Origin: Anaerolineae bacterium
GTDB taxonomy: Bacteria > Chloroflexota > Anaerolineae > 4572-78 > NAK82
Reading direction: 5' to 3'
DNA: 9,712 bases
Assembly (NCBI GenBank): GCA_030597485.1
Contig: JAUVRU010000042.1
Span: 1 to 9,712, forward strand
Of this stretch, positions 1-7,336 are shown in pieces; positions within the stretch are counted from its first letter, which is position 1, and every line of letters starts with the position of its first letter. Below the pieces are notes generated by a model. The model was not told the DNA's origin. It saw only the letters and a program-made list of their open reading frames with translations, and did no database searches. The translations under genes were made by a program, and so were the position numbers.

Positions 1-1238
1 CACGCTTCACGATCGCAGTCAAAGGTCTTGGCTGGACCCTTATGTGATAGCATCTCGGCTTTGATCGCGGATGTTCGCACGATGGCGCCATGCGGCGCTA
101 TGTTCCCCTTGAGAACTGCCAACCCACCTTCCGCCTGCACGGGGTGATCACGAGTAGAAATGGCCTCCCCTCGAGTTCCCTCGATCCCAAGAAGATTGTC
201 GCCGATACTCCTGCCATCGACCGTCAGCGCATCTATGTCGATGAGTTCGCCTAGCTCCTTCAGCAAGGCAGGTACACCACCCGCTCTAAAAAAGTCAATC
301 ACCGTGTGCGGCCCATTGGGTACCACAGAAGCCAGAAGTGGTGTTCTTCTGCTGATCTCATCGAATAGGTCCAGGTCGATCTCGATCCCAAGCTCCCTTC
401 CTATACTCATGATATGGAGGGGAGCATTAGTTGAGCCGCCAATTGCGGCATTGACCGCAATGGCATTTCGCAATGCTCTCTCATCGAGAATGTCGGATGG
501 CCGGATCGCTCTCTTCACCAGCTCAACGATCATCTGCCCCGACCTCCGCGCCATTCTCCTCTTGTCCGCCAGAATCGCTGGGATCGTCGCCGAGCCGGAC
601 AGGGCCATCCCCATGGCTTCAGTCAGGATCTGCATGGTGTTGGCTGTCCCCATCACAGGACAGGCACCCACACTCGGACAGGCGCAGTTCTCCATGTCCA
701 GTAAATCCTGCTCGGAGATGCGCCCTAGAGGGAGCGCACCAAAGACGGCCTCATTCACATCCGGCGAGAGTACGGCCTCGCCATGCAGCTCTCCTGCGAG
801 CATCGGCCCACCCGTCACCATCAGCGATGGCACATCGACCCTGGCTGCGCCCATCAACTGTCCAGGGATGATGCTGTCGCAGGATGCCAGTAGGACAAGT
901 CCGTCAAAATGATGTACTCGCGCCGTGATCTCAATTGAGGCTGCCAGCGCATCACGGATGGCAAGTTCATATTTCAGACTTTCTGTCCCTATGGCGATGT
1001 TGCCACAGGTTGAAAACACCCCAAACTCGAAGGGAATCCCGCCTGCCTGCCATATGCCTGCCTTGGCGCACTCTGCCAGCTCTCTCAAGTGTATGTGGGC
1101 CGGGGATGCTTCTGACCAGGCGTTTGCTAGGCCAATGTGTGGCCTATTGAAATCGTCGTCCGTACTGCCGGCACCTTTGTATATCTGCCGCCGGTGGGCG
1201 GCCTCTGGGCCGACAAACGATCGGCTCTTGTCTGTCAT
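1..1238 (-). CDS. IlvD/Edd family dehydratase (dihydroxy-acid or sugar-acid dehydratase), C-terminus cut by window edge
   Basis: An Fe-S dehydratase of the IlvD/Edd family, which converts 2,3-dihydroxy acids or aldonic acids to 2-keto acids in the cytosol. I translated the minus strand by hand: it is open for 412 codons and runs off the left edge; the family is about 550-600 aa, so roughly 150 residues are missing. Visible motifs are ANAWSEASPAHIHLRE (39-53), STCGN (76-80), ASCDSIIPGQLM (118-129), VTGGPM (141-146), VGACPVMGTANTM (190-202), GGSTNA, and the domain-2 start GGLAVLKGNIAPHGAIV. Cys78, Cys120 and Cys193 are the probable cluster ligands. The spacing Cys78-Cys120 (42) equals that in Edd, while the Cys of the SPC-x-x-H motif in [2Fe-2S] members is Ala48. 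Ser122 replaces the usual Lys of CDK. The ATG at 1238 follows GGGGAGG at a rather long 11-nt spacing. It is the last gene of the visible cluster, 58 bp after the racemase. The family call is secure; the substrate is not, and biosynthetic IlvD is less likely than a catabolic paralogue. Confidence 0.93.
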   Translation of the reverse strand, partial: MTDKSRSFVGPEAAHRRQIYKGAGSTDDDFNRPHIGLANAWSEASPAHIHLRELAECAKAGIWQAGGIPFEFGVFSTCGNIAIGTESLKYELAIRDALAASIEITARVHHFDGLVLLASCDSIIPGQLMGAARVDVPSLMVTGGPMLAGELHGEAVLSPDVNEAVFGALPLGRISEQDLLDMENCACPSVGACPVMGTANTMQILTEAMGMALSGSATIPAILADKRRMARRSGQMIVELVKRAIRPSDILDERALRNAIAVNAAIGGSTNAPLHIMSIGRELGIEIDLDLFDEISRRTPLLASVVPNGPHTVIDFFRAGGVPALLKELGELIDIDALTVDGRSIGDNLLGIEGTRGEAISTRDHPVQAEGGLAVLKGNIAPHGAIVRTSAIKAEMLSHKGPAKTFDCDREA

Positions 1239-1296
1239 CGTACCGCTAACCTCCCCAGGACGCACCAGTGTATCCTCACCGGCAGTCTTCCCCAGC

Positions 1297-2340
1297 CTAC
1301 GACCCCAATTCTATGCCGTATGGTTCTTCCTGTTTGCCCAGGAGAAAACCAGCGGGGAAAGGATCCCTTGGGTCGAGCATGAATTGGTGCAAGCCTGTGA
1401 TGTGAGCGCTTCCTGTAATGGTCGGAATCACAGCAGCGAAATCTCCTACCCTGGTCTCCGCCACGAGCCTGCCGGTAAAGAGACTGCCGATGATGCTTTC
1501 GTGTACAAACTCCTCATGCAGACCAAGCTTCCCTCTGGCATAAAGCGCAGCCATCCTGGCGCTTGTCCCGGTTCCGCATGGCGATCGATCGAGGCTGGTC
1601 GGCGGCGCGATCACGGCGTTCTTCACGGTCGCCCGTCGGTGAGTAGCCGGTGCATAGAACTGCACATAGTTCACACAGTTGATGCCGGGCTCTATGGGAT
1701 GCTGGACCTCGACCTGCTCATTGACCGCCTTCCAGATCTCTGTACCGCAGGCTATGAGGTCAAGAGCGGCTTCGGGCACCACCTCCAGCCCCACGCTCTC
1801 TGCGGGCAGTATTGCGCAAAAGTTGCCCCCGTAGGCGATATCCAACGCTACCCGCCCCAAGCCTGGAACCTTGACCTCGATATCCGCCTTGTATAGGAAG
1901 GAAGGGACGTTCCTGATGGTTACCGACTCGGCCTCCCCATCCTTCACAGCTACCTTGGCTCCTACGAGTCCCGCAGGCGTATCCAGGGTGATCTCAGTCT
2001 CGGGCTCTCGAGCCTCCACGACACCCGTCTCGACCAACACGGTACAGATCGCGATCGTGCCATGACCGCACATGGTCGGGTAGCCACCTACCTCCAGATA
2101 TAACACTCCCACGTCCGCGTCCTCCACGGTTGGTGGGACGATGAGCGATGCATACATATTGCCATGGCCCCGTGGTTCATGAACCAGCAATGTGCGGAGA
2201 TGGTCCAGGTTGCCACGCACGTACCTGGCCTTCTCGAGCATGGTTTCGCCAGGAATGGGCGGTAGACCACCGACGACGACCCTCTCGGGACTGCCGCCGG
2301 CATGGGTGTCAACGGCTGACAACACCCGCTTGAACTTCAC
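1297..2340 (-). CDS. Proline racemase / 4-hydroxyproline 2-epimerase family protein
   Basis: A cofactor-independent racemase/epimerase of the proline racemase family, 347 aa and full length. Two cysteines on opposite faces of the ligand exchange the C-alpha proton. Both are present: Cys91 in the MCGHGTI motif and Cys255 in DRSPCGTGTSARMA. The second Cys argues against trans-3-hydroxy-L-proline dehydratase, which typically has Thr there. Other hallmarks are DTHAGGSPERVVVGGLP near residue 11, HEPRGHGNMYAS at 54-65, and GSAHITGLHQFMLDPRDPF near the C-terminus. Epimerisation of trans-4-hydroxy-L-proline to cis-4-hydroxy-D-proline, or proline racemisation, is the likely activity; sequence alone does not separate them. 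The GTG start at 2340 is chosen because AAGGAGG lies 4 nt upstream. No signal peptide is seen, so it should be cytosolic. It follows the DUF6092-like gene by 55 bp and precedes the dehydratase by 58 bp. Confidence 0.93.
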   Translation of the reverse strand: MKFKRVLSAVDTHAGGSPERVVVGGLPPIPGETMLEKARYVRGNLDHLRTLLVHEPRGHGNMYASLIVPPTVEDADVGVLYLEVGGYPTMCGHGTIAICTVLVETGVVEAREPETEITLDTPAGLVGAKVAVKDGEAESVTIRNVPSFLYKADIEVKVPGLGRVALDIAYGGNFCAILPAESVGLEVVPEAALDLIACGTEIWKAVNEQVEVQHPIEPGINCVNYVQFYAPATHRRATVKNAVIAPPTSLDRSPCGTGTSARMAALYARGKLGLHEEFVHESIIGSLFTGRLVAETRVGDFAAVIPTITGSAHITGLHQFMLDPRDPFPAGFLLGKQEEPYGIELGS

Positions 2341-2395
2341 TTCTCCTCCTTGGTCTCAGAACAGGAGCGGGCAGATTGGGGACGGAACACTTGGA

Positions 2396-2689
2396 CTAGT
2401 GGTCTCTCACCCAGCTGGCAAGCAGGACGATGAGGTCATCCATGAAGTGGATGAATTCCTCCTCGCCCTCTGGGAGGGCGTCGAGGGGGAATGCTCCTAT
2501 CCGCCGCGACACTTCAGCCAGCAATTCATGGCGGATGTCACAATCTTCAGCCAACCCGGTTAGACGCTGCGATGCCTCCATGAGCCTCATTGGCCCGTAG
2601 ATCTTGGGCTCATTCACCAGTTCCCGCGCACCGACGACTAGGAAACACAAAAGGTCTATCAGACCGGACACTTTTTGTTCATTGCTCAC
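2396..2689 (-). CDS. Small helical protein, DUF6092-like
   Basis: A 97-residue protein of unknown function, mostly predicted helical. The core (ELVNEPKIYGPMRLMEASQRL, residues about 23-43) resembles what I recall of DUF6092, a small uncharacterised family with an EP-x-x-YGP-x-RL pattern; this is from memory and not a database match. The C-terminal half is acidic and hydrophobic (EGEEEFIHFMDDLIVLLASW). No catalytic or metal motif stands out. The reading frame extends to an upstream ATG at 2704, but I prefer the GTG at 2689: GGAGGG (2697-2702) lies 7 nt before it, whereas the ATG has only a weak GGGAA upstream. With this start the gene overlaps the last 11 nt of the nitroreductase, implying translational coupling and a shared mRNA. 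It may be an accessory or stabilising partner of a neighbour, but nothing in the sequence shows which. Confidence 0.7.
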   Translation of the reverse strand: MSNEQKVSGLIDLLCFLVVGARELVNEPKIYGPMRLMEASQRLTGLAEDCDIRHELLAEVSRRIGAFPLDALPEGEEEFIHFMDDLIVLLASWVRDH

Positions 2690-3185
2690 CTGGCTGCCCT
2701 CCATACTGTTCCCAATGCACAAGCTCCTCGATTGGGCGCCTGCCGGGGTTCCTCGCGGGCTTGACGGCATAGCCCAGCGCGACGATTAGTTCCGGGACCA
2801 CGTCTGCGGGTAATTCCAACAGAGTCTGGAGTGCCTTCGGATTGTGCGAGCGGACGACACAGGATCCCAGGCCCTTGTCAGTCGCGACTAGCATCACGTT
2901 CTGTGCAGCCATTGAGACATCCATGATGGCGGTAGTATCTTCGCGCGAGTGATCGCTGCACACAATGAGCAGCGCGGCGGGGACACCCCCGAGGCCCGGT
3001 GAAAACATTTTGACCTTTCGAACGCTGGCTGGCTCTTGAACGACTACAAACGCCCAAGGTTGATTGTTGCTGCCGCTGGGCGCCCACTGAGCGGCTTCCA
3101 ACAACTCCTGAAGAATCTCAGGAGGAATAGGTGTATCCAGAAAGCGTCTGATACTCCTTCTCGACTTGATGATATCCAGTACCAT
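2679..3185 (-). CDS. Nitroreductase family FMN-dependent oxidoreductase
   Basis: A compact 168-residue member of the nitroreductase fold, flavoproteins that reduce nitro groups, quinones, enones or other electron-poor substrates with NAD(P)H. The N-terminal FMN-phosphate motif RRSIRRF (9-15) is present, followed by AAQWAPSGSNNQPWAFVVV (31-49), the standard flavin-binding segment, and MDVSMAAQNVMLVATDKGLGSC (88-109), the usual dimer-interface and flavin-contact helix. Some relatives act as dehydrogenases, deiodinases or lactate/amino-acid-derived oxidases, so the substrate cannot be named. The ATG at 3185 has an unusually full Shine-Dalgarno (GAGAGGTGA) just upstream. No leader peptide or extra domain is seen. 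The gene lies 89 bp after amidohydrolase 1, and its stop is overlapped by the start of the DUF6092-like gene, so it belongs to the same transcription unit as the racemase. It may reduce or oxidise an unsaturated or cyclic intermediate of the pathway, an inference from position only. Confidence 0.9.
   Translation of the reverse strand: MVLDIIKSRRSIRRFLDTPIPPEILQELLEAAQWAPSGSNNQPWAFVVVQEPASVRKVKMFSPGLGGVPAALLIVCSDHSREDTTAIMDVSMAAQNVMLVATDKGLGSCVVRSHNPKALQTLLELPADVVPELIVALGYAVKPARNPGRRPIEELVHWEQYGGQPGEQ
2697..2702 (-). promoter_or_regulatory. Ribosome binding site deciding the DUF6092-like start
   Basis: GGAGGG on the minus strand, inside the nitroreductase coding sequence, 7 nt before the GTG at 2689. 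It favours that GTG over the ATG at 2704, because the ATG would place this site inside the coding region. Confidence 0.6.
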
Positions 3186-3274
3186 TTCTCACCTCTCGTG
3201 TCCATACCAACTAAGCCCACCCAAACCAAACCCTCACTGCGCAGGCACTTGGCAGCCAGCACCCTGTCCATCGA

Positions 3275-4561
3275 TCAGAAGAAAAGCAGCTCCCATAGAT
3301 CGGTCAGCCCTTCTGGTTGCCCGGTATTGACTATAAGACCGTCTTTGAAGACTAACTTCAACTCCCTTAGGTTGGAGATGTCCTGCAGCGGATCCTCCAA
3401 CAGCACGATCAGATCGGCTAGCTTGCCCACCTCCACCGTCCCCAGTTGGTCAACCACTCCACATAGGTCGGCGCAAGTGCGGGTTGCAGCGATCAGTGCT
3501 TCCATATCTCCCATCCCCGCTCTCACCAGATGCTCGATCTCAAGTAGCGCAAATTCCCCTATAGGGTTGGAATCACCTCCGCAGGCGATTTTGACGCCAG
3601 CCTTCAACGCCTTTTCGAATCCTGCGCGGTGATCCTGAGCGTATTCAGGAGTGACTTTCTCACTCTTGGCCACGAGCAACCGACCAACCAGCCCAGGGTT
3701 GGCATCGCCAGGAACCGTGTCAATCAAACCGGTCTCACGCAACCACTCCTCGTCCAGATTGCAGACCATGGTCGGCACATAGAAGACGTCATTTTCCACC
3801 ATCATCTCGACGGCCTCGTCGTCCAGGTGATATCCATGTTCAATGCAATCTACTCCTGCCTGGATGGCCATCTTCATCCCGGGATTCCCAGCGTGTGCGC
3901 AGACCCGCTTGCCTTTCTGATGGGCCACCTCGACAGCCGCCTCCAGCTCGTCCATGAGAAGTTGGGTTTCCTGATACGTCCCGCTACCGGCGATCACTTC
4001 AGCATGGCCACCGCTGACCATCAGCTTGATCTGATCCGCCCCGCGCTTGAGTTGCTCGCGCACTGCCTTCCGCACCTCGTAAGGACCATCTACCTCGGCA
4101 TTCAGCCCACCGCTGCAGCCGTGCCCGCCTGTGATGCTAATGGCCTTGCCACAAACAAAGAGTCGAGGTCCAACCAAGACCTTATCATCGAAAGCGTGCT
4201 TCCAGGCGACGTCAATGTAGTCGGGTTCCCCGACGACGCGGATGCCCGTGACTCCAACGCGCAGCGCATCCATGGCGTTCCGGCCGGCCCGGATGGCTCG
4301 GTCAATCATTGCCTCGCTTGAAGCAGAGTGCTTGGGATCGGGGAAGATATCGCCCAGATGGACGTGGACGTTCCACAGACCTGGCAGAAGATACCCACCC
4401 TCCAGGTCAAGGACGCGAGCATCGCTCTCCTGGTCTCTTTCTCGATAGGGGCCTGGCTTCAGTTCAAGGATCCGGTTCCCCTCGATGATCACAGTCACCT
4501 CCTTCATGGGCGGGTTGCCCGTGCAGTCGATGACAGTGCAGTTGGCCAAGACCGTTTTCAC
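3275..4561 (-). CDS. COG1228-type amidohydrolase 1 (imidazolonepropionase/prolidase-like)
   Basis: A 428-residue metal-dependent hydrolase of the amidohydrolase superfamily with a small N-terminal beta domain (DCTGNPPMKEVTVIIEGNRI) and a TIM barrel. Binuclear metal ligands are all visible: His66 and His68 in NVHVHLGD, the carbamylatable Lys179 in DQIKLMVSGG, His223 in CAHAGNPG, His242 in CIEHGYH, and Asp330 in ACGGDSNP. The C-terminal segment GTVEVGKLADLIVLLEDPL closes the beta domain. Characterised COG1228 members include Xaa-Pro/Xaa-Hyp and Xaa-Arg/Lys dipeptidases; imidazolonepropionase is less likely because no histidine-utilisation genes are nearby. The GTG at 4561 follows GAGGAGG by 5 nt. 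It has no signal peptide. It is a paralogue of the protein at 6111-7331, identical at well over half of aligned positions by eye, but differs in the loop after SITGGHG and carries a longer stretch at about 275-310, suggesting a different substrate. Confidence 0.92.
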   Translation of the reverse strand: MKTVLANCTVIDCTGNPPMKEVTVIIEGNRILELKPGPYRERDQESDARVLDLEGGYLLPGLWNVHVHLGDIFPDPKHSASSEAMIDRAIRAGRNAMDALRVGVTGIRVVGEPDYIDVAWKHAFDDKVLVGPRLFVCGKAISITGGHGCSGGLNAEVDGPYEVRKAVREQLKRGADQIKLMVSGGHAEVIAGSGTYQETQLLMDELEAAVEVAHQKGKRVCAHAGNPGMKMAIQAGVDCIEHGYHLDDEAVEMMVENDVFYVPTMVCNLDEEWLRETGLIDTVPGDANPGLVGRLLVAKSEKVTPEYAQDHRAGFEKALKAGVKIACGGDSNPIGEFALLEIEHLVRAGMGDMEALIAATRTCADLCGVVDQLGTVEVGKLADLIVLLEDPLQDISNLRELKLVFKDGLIVNTGQPEGLTDLWELLFF

Positions 4562-4637
4562 CGCGGCCTCCTCTACAGTAGCTGGATACCTGCCCTACGC
4601 GCCTTGGTAGACGAGTGGCCCTGTGCCAGACAGCCAG

Positions 4638-5882
4638 TTACCTGAACAACTCATCGGCGCTGGACAGCACAGCTCTGGCGGAGCGAACCCATTGCCTTAT
4701 TGTCTTGACATCGCGCTCTGCACCGCGCGTCCGGTGCAGAGGACCGGCAACGATGGAGAACGCGGTCGCTCCCCCGGCGACTGCCTGCTCCGTAACCCAC
4801 TGAAGTTTGGTCCCGATCTCCCCGGGTGTGGCCCGAAACAGATCATCGATAGCGGGCCAGGGCCCAGGGCCATAATTCCCGTGCTTCTGGAGACAGATCT
4901 CCAGCGCAACACCTCCGGGACCGAAAACCTCCGCCGCTTCCTTCACATCGGTCCACGGGCCAACATGGAACAACTCGAGCGGTAGTGCACCCAACTGCTC
5001 GAGTAGTGGTGTCGTGTCTCCGCAACTATGCCAATAGTTGATCCCGCCGTGAAGTTCGGCGATTGCCAGCTCGTACGGTTGCACGAATTCCAGATACTGC
5101 CGCGGGGACAGAGAATCGCCTGTCACGCTGTCGCTGTAGAGCGGTGCCGTCTTCAGGTCTTTGCCCAAGTATTCTGCCCGCTGGCGGGTCCACTTGATCC
5201 TGCACTCTGTGACATAGGTCAGAAGTCTGTGAGCGCCCTCCGGATCCGACGTCATCGCCGTCTGCAGCTTCTGCTCTCCGTAGAGCCAAGACGCGATGCC
5301 GAAGGGAGTGCGCAACCACTCCATAAACACGATTATGAACTCTCGACCGCGGGTCTGTTCGCAGACGTATTCATACAGTTGCCTGGCATAGGCCATCGAT
5401 GCACCGCGGTTGAAATCAGGCATAGCCAGAGTATCAACTTCTGACAGGTCTTTGATAAGCGGAGTGTCAGACAGCACGGCATCATGGTCATTCAGGTAGA
5501 CGATTTCGCGATCGAATAGGGTGGCTTCAAAGTAGGAGCTGCGGTAAACCGGGATCTCAAGGAGTATGGGTACATCATCTTGGATCTCGGTGAAGCGGAA
5601 GATCATGAGCTTGAGGTAGTTTTCCAGATAGACCACGGGGTTGTGAAAGTACTCCTTCACGCTGAACCCCAATATGTCTGACTTGAGCGACAGCTCCACG
5701 TTCACCACAAGTGGGATTTGACCTCCGGTCACGTCCACCGGATTGGGAACCCCTCGCCACTTGTTGTCATGGGCATGGCCTGGCTGTCGCACCCACTTCT
5801 TTAGATTGTCCTGGTTGCGGGGATGTCGGTGTAGCTCCTCGATCTGGTCCAGTAGACTCTGGATCTTGTCAGACTTTGCCAT
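4638..5882 (-). CDS. Uroporphyrinogen decarboxylase (URO-D)-like protein, MtaA/CmuA-type
   Basis: A 414-residue protein of the URO-D superfamily, which contains both haem-pathway decarboxylases and zinc methyltransferases that act on corrinoid proteins. The C-terminal barrel is recognisable from DSVTGDSLSPRQYLEFVQPY (251-270) and INYWHSCGDTTPLLEQLG (281-298), where His285 and Cys287 form the HxCG zinc motif of MtaA-type enzymes. The usual third Cys near the C-terminus is replaced: the equivalent segment reads SIVAGPLHRTRG (376-387), offering only His383. The N-terminal 60 residues (a helix rich in charge, then PNPVDVTGGQIPLVVN) lack haem-pathway URO-D features, so this is not HemE. The ATG at 5882 has AGGAG 5 nt upstream. 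It lies between two paralogous amidohydrolases, 76 bp before one and 228 bp after the other. No corrinoid-binding protein is in the window. A methyltransferase or lyase role in the same catabolic pathway is inferred. Confidence 0.85.
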   Translation of the reverse strand: MAKSDKIQSLLDQIEELHRHPRNQDNLKKWVRQPGHAHDNKWRGVPNPVDVTGGQIPLVVNVELSLKSDILGFSVKEYFHNPVVYLENYLKLMIFRFTEIQDDVPILLEIPVYRSSYFEATLFDREIVYLNDHDAVLSDTPLIKDLSEVDTLAMPDFNRGASMAYARQLYEYVCEQTRGREFIIVFMEWLRTPFGIASWLYGEQKLQTAMTSDPEGAHRLLTYVTECRIKWTRQRAEYLGKDLKTAPLYSDSVTGDSLSPRQYLEFVQPYELAIAELHGGINYWHSCGDTTPLLEQLGALPLELFHVGPWTDVKEAAEVFGPGGVALEICLQKHGNYGPGPWPAIDDLFRATPGEIGTKLQWVTEQAVAGGATAFSIVAGPLHRTRGAERDVKTIRQWVRSARAVLSSADELFR

Positions 5883-6110
5883 GCTCGCTCCTGTTCCAGG
5901 CTTCTGATAGTTGTCGCAGTTACAGAGCCAGGAACGCTACCGCGCTGACCATGCCCTTCCAGGTTGGGTATTGTCGCCAAGACCAAAGCTAGAGGTTCGC
6001 GAGACGCGCTGATCCTGCAATCCATGATCGCCCATTCGCGTACGGGGATTTCGGTCACGCGTTAGAGATAGATGAACTACCACTTCGCATACATCATTCG
6101 CAGGCGGCGT
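5883..6110. other. 228-bp gap between amidohydrolase 2 and the UroD-like gene
   Basis: Much longer than the other gaps in the central block. It contains the UroD ribosome binding site (AGGAG, 5888-5892) and short open stretches on the minus strand with no recognisable family. Two copies of TTCGCA lie near 6085-6102. I found no clear terminator or promoter, but a separate promoter for the UroD gene could sit here. Confidence 0.4.
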
Positions 6111-7331
6111 CTAGTAAAAGAGCTCCCAGAAATCCCCCAAGCCCTCCTGGGGGCTGATGTCTACCAGGTTTCCTCCCTTGAACACTATCTTGACCTTCCT
6201 GACGTTGGAGATGTTCTCCAGTGGGTTGGCTGATAGCACGATCAGATCGGCCAACTTGCCCTTCTCTATCGTTCCCAGTTGATTCACAACCCCACATAGG
6301 TCTGCGCTTGTACGGGTTGCCGCAACCAGCGTCTCCATCTCTGTCATCCCCGCTTTCGTCAAATGCTCGATCTCAGACAGCGTATAGTGCGCGACCGTAC
6401 TGGTATCGGCTCCACAGGCTATCTTGACGCCTGCCTTCAGTGCCTTCCGAAAGCCCTCGAGATGGGCCTTGGCTGAGCCAAGGGCCTTTTCGACCATAAA
6501 GTCGGGAAGGCCACTCCCGAGTATCTGCTCCTCGTCCTGAGTCCCGTTGAGTGTTGGAACATAGAATACGCCATTCTTCACCATCATCTCGACGGCCTCA
6601 TCGTCCAGCAGCCCGTGCTCGACCGTATCCACGCCACCCCGGATGGCTGCCTTCACGCCCGCCGCACCCCAGGCATGCACGCAGACTCGCTTGCCCTTCT
6701 GGTGAGCCGCTTCACAAGCAGCCTCGATCTCATCCATCAGGAACTGAGACTCATCCATACCCTCACCGGCGGTCATAACACCGCCGGTCACCATAAGCTT
6801 GATCTGGTCCGCTCCGTGTTTGAGCTGCTCCCGGACTGCTTTCCGCATCTCGTAGGGGCCGTCCACTTCTACTGCCCCCAACGTGCCATGACCATGCCCA
6901 CCAGTGATGCTCAGGGCTCTTCCGCAGGCAAAGATCCTGGGCCCGACAAAGACCCCTGCGTCAAAGGCCCGCTTCCAGGCAAAGTCGGCATAGTGGTCCT
7001 CTCCCACGACACGGATGCCTGTGAAGCCGGCCCGCAGGGCATCCATTGCGTTCCGACCCGCCCGGATAGCATAGTCAATGGGAGATTCAGTCTCTAGAAG
7101 GAACTTGGGATCGGGGATAAGATCACCCAGATGCGCGTGGACATCCCACAGACCGGGGAGGACATAGCCCCCCTCCAGATCGAGAACACGTTCCGCATCT
7201 CCGGTGGAGGAGGTGGATTCCCCTGTCCTCAACTCGGTGATTCTGTCGTCCTCGATGGTTATCGACATGCCTTTCATCGGCGGATTACCTGTACAGTCAA
7301 CAACAACGCAGTTGGTCAAGACGGTTTTCAC
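6111..7331 (-). CDS. COG1228-type amidohydrolase 2 (imidazolonepropionase/prolidase-like)
   Basis: A 406-residue amidohydrolase superfamily enzyme and paralogue of the protein at 3275-4561. Metal ligands are intact: His65 and His67 (DVHAHLGD), Lys178 (DQIKLMVTGG), His219 (CVHAWGAAG), His239 (TVEHGLL) and Asp309 (ACGADTST). It keeps the N-terminal VDCTGNPPMKG strand and C-terminal LGTIEKGKLADLIVLSANPL, so both halves of the beta domain are present. Compared with its twin, the residues after SITGGHG (HGT versus CSGG) and around the fourth and fifth barrel strands differ, and it is shorter at about 270-290. The open frame reaches an ATG at 7346, but AGGAGGG (7337-7343) then sits inside the coding region; the GTG at 7331 has that site 5 nt upstream and matches the twin's start. 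Likely a cytosolic dipeptidase or cyclic amide hydrolase; the substrate is undetermined. It opens the central gene block. Confidence 0.92.
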   Translation of the reverse strand: MKTVLTNCVVVDCTGNPPMKGMSITIEDDRITELRTGESTSSTGDAERVLDLEGGYVLPGLWDVHAHLGDLIPDPKFLLETESPIDYAIRAGRNAMDALRAGFTGIRVVGEDHYADFAWKRAFDAGVFVGPRIFACGRALSITGGHGHGTLGAVEVDGPYEMRKAVREQLKHGADQIKLMVTGGVMTAGEGMDESQFLMDEIEAACEAAHQKGKRVCVHAWGAAGVKAAIRGGVDTVEHGLLDDEAVEMMVKNGVFYVPTLNGTQDEEQILGSGLPDFMVEKALGSAKAHLEGFRKALKAGVKIACGADTSTVAHYTLSEIEHLTKAGMTEMETLVAATRTSADLCGVVNQLGTIEKGKLADLIVLSANPLENISNVRKVKIVFKGGNLVDISPQEGLGDFWELFY

Positions 7332-7336
7332 TTGCG

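Noticed and set aside
160..1896. Two long plus-strand open frames (250 and 323 codons) opposite the dehydratase and racemase
   Set aside because: They lie antisense to genes with clear family motifs, one of them spans the junction of two genes, and their translations are rich in Ser/Pro/Arg without recognisable motifs. They are codon-bias shadows.
2690..2704. ATG at 2704 as start of the DUF6092-like gene
   Set aside because: The strong GGAGGG lies downstream of it and serves the GTG at 2689; nothing comparable precedes the ATG.
3629..4321. Plus-strand open frame of 230 codons opposite amidohydrolase 1
   Set aside because: The minus strand carries all metal ligands of a conserved enzyme; the plus-strand product has no family pattern.
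4638..5882. UroD-like gene as haem-pathway hemE
   Set aside because: It lacks the N-terminal signature of HemE, carries an HxCG zinc motif, and sits among catabolic genes with no tetrapyrrole genes.
5801..6058. 85-codon minus-strand frame across the UroD start and the gap upstream
   Set aside because: It runs into the UroD coding region in the wrong frame, has no convincing ribosome binding site and no recognisable similarity.
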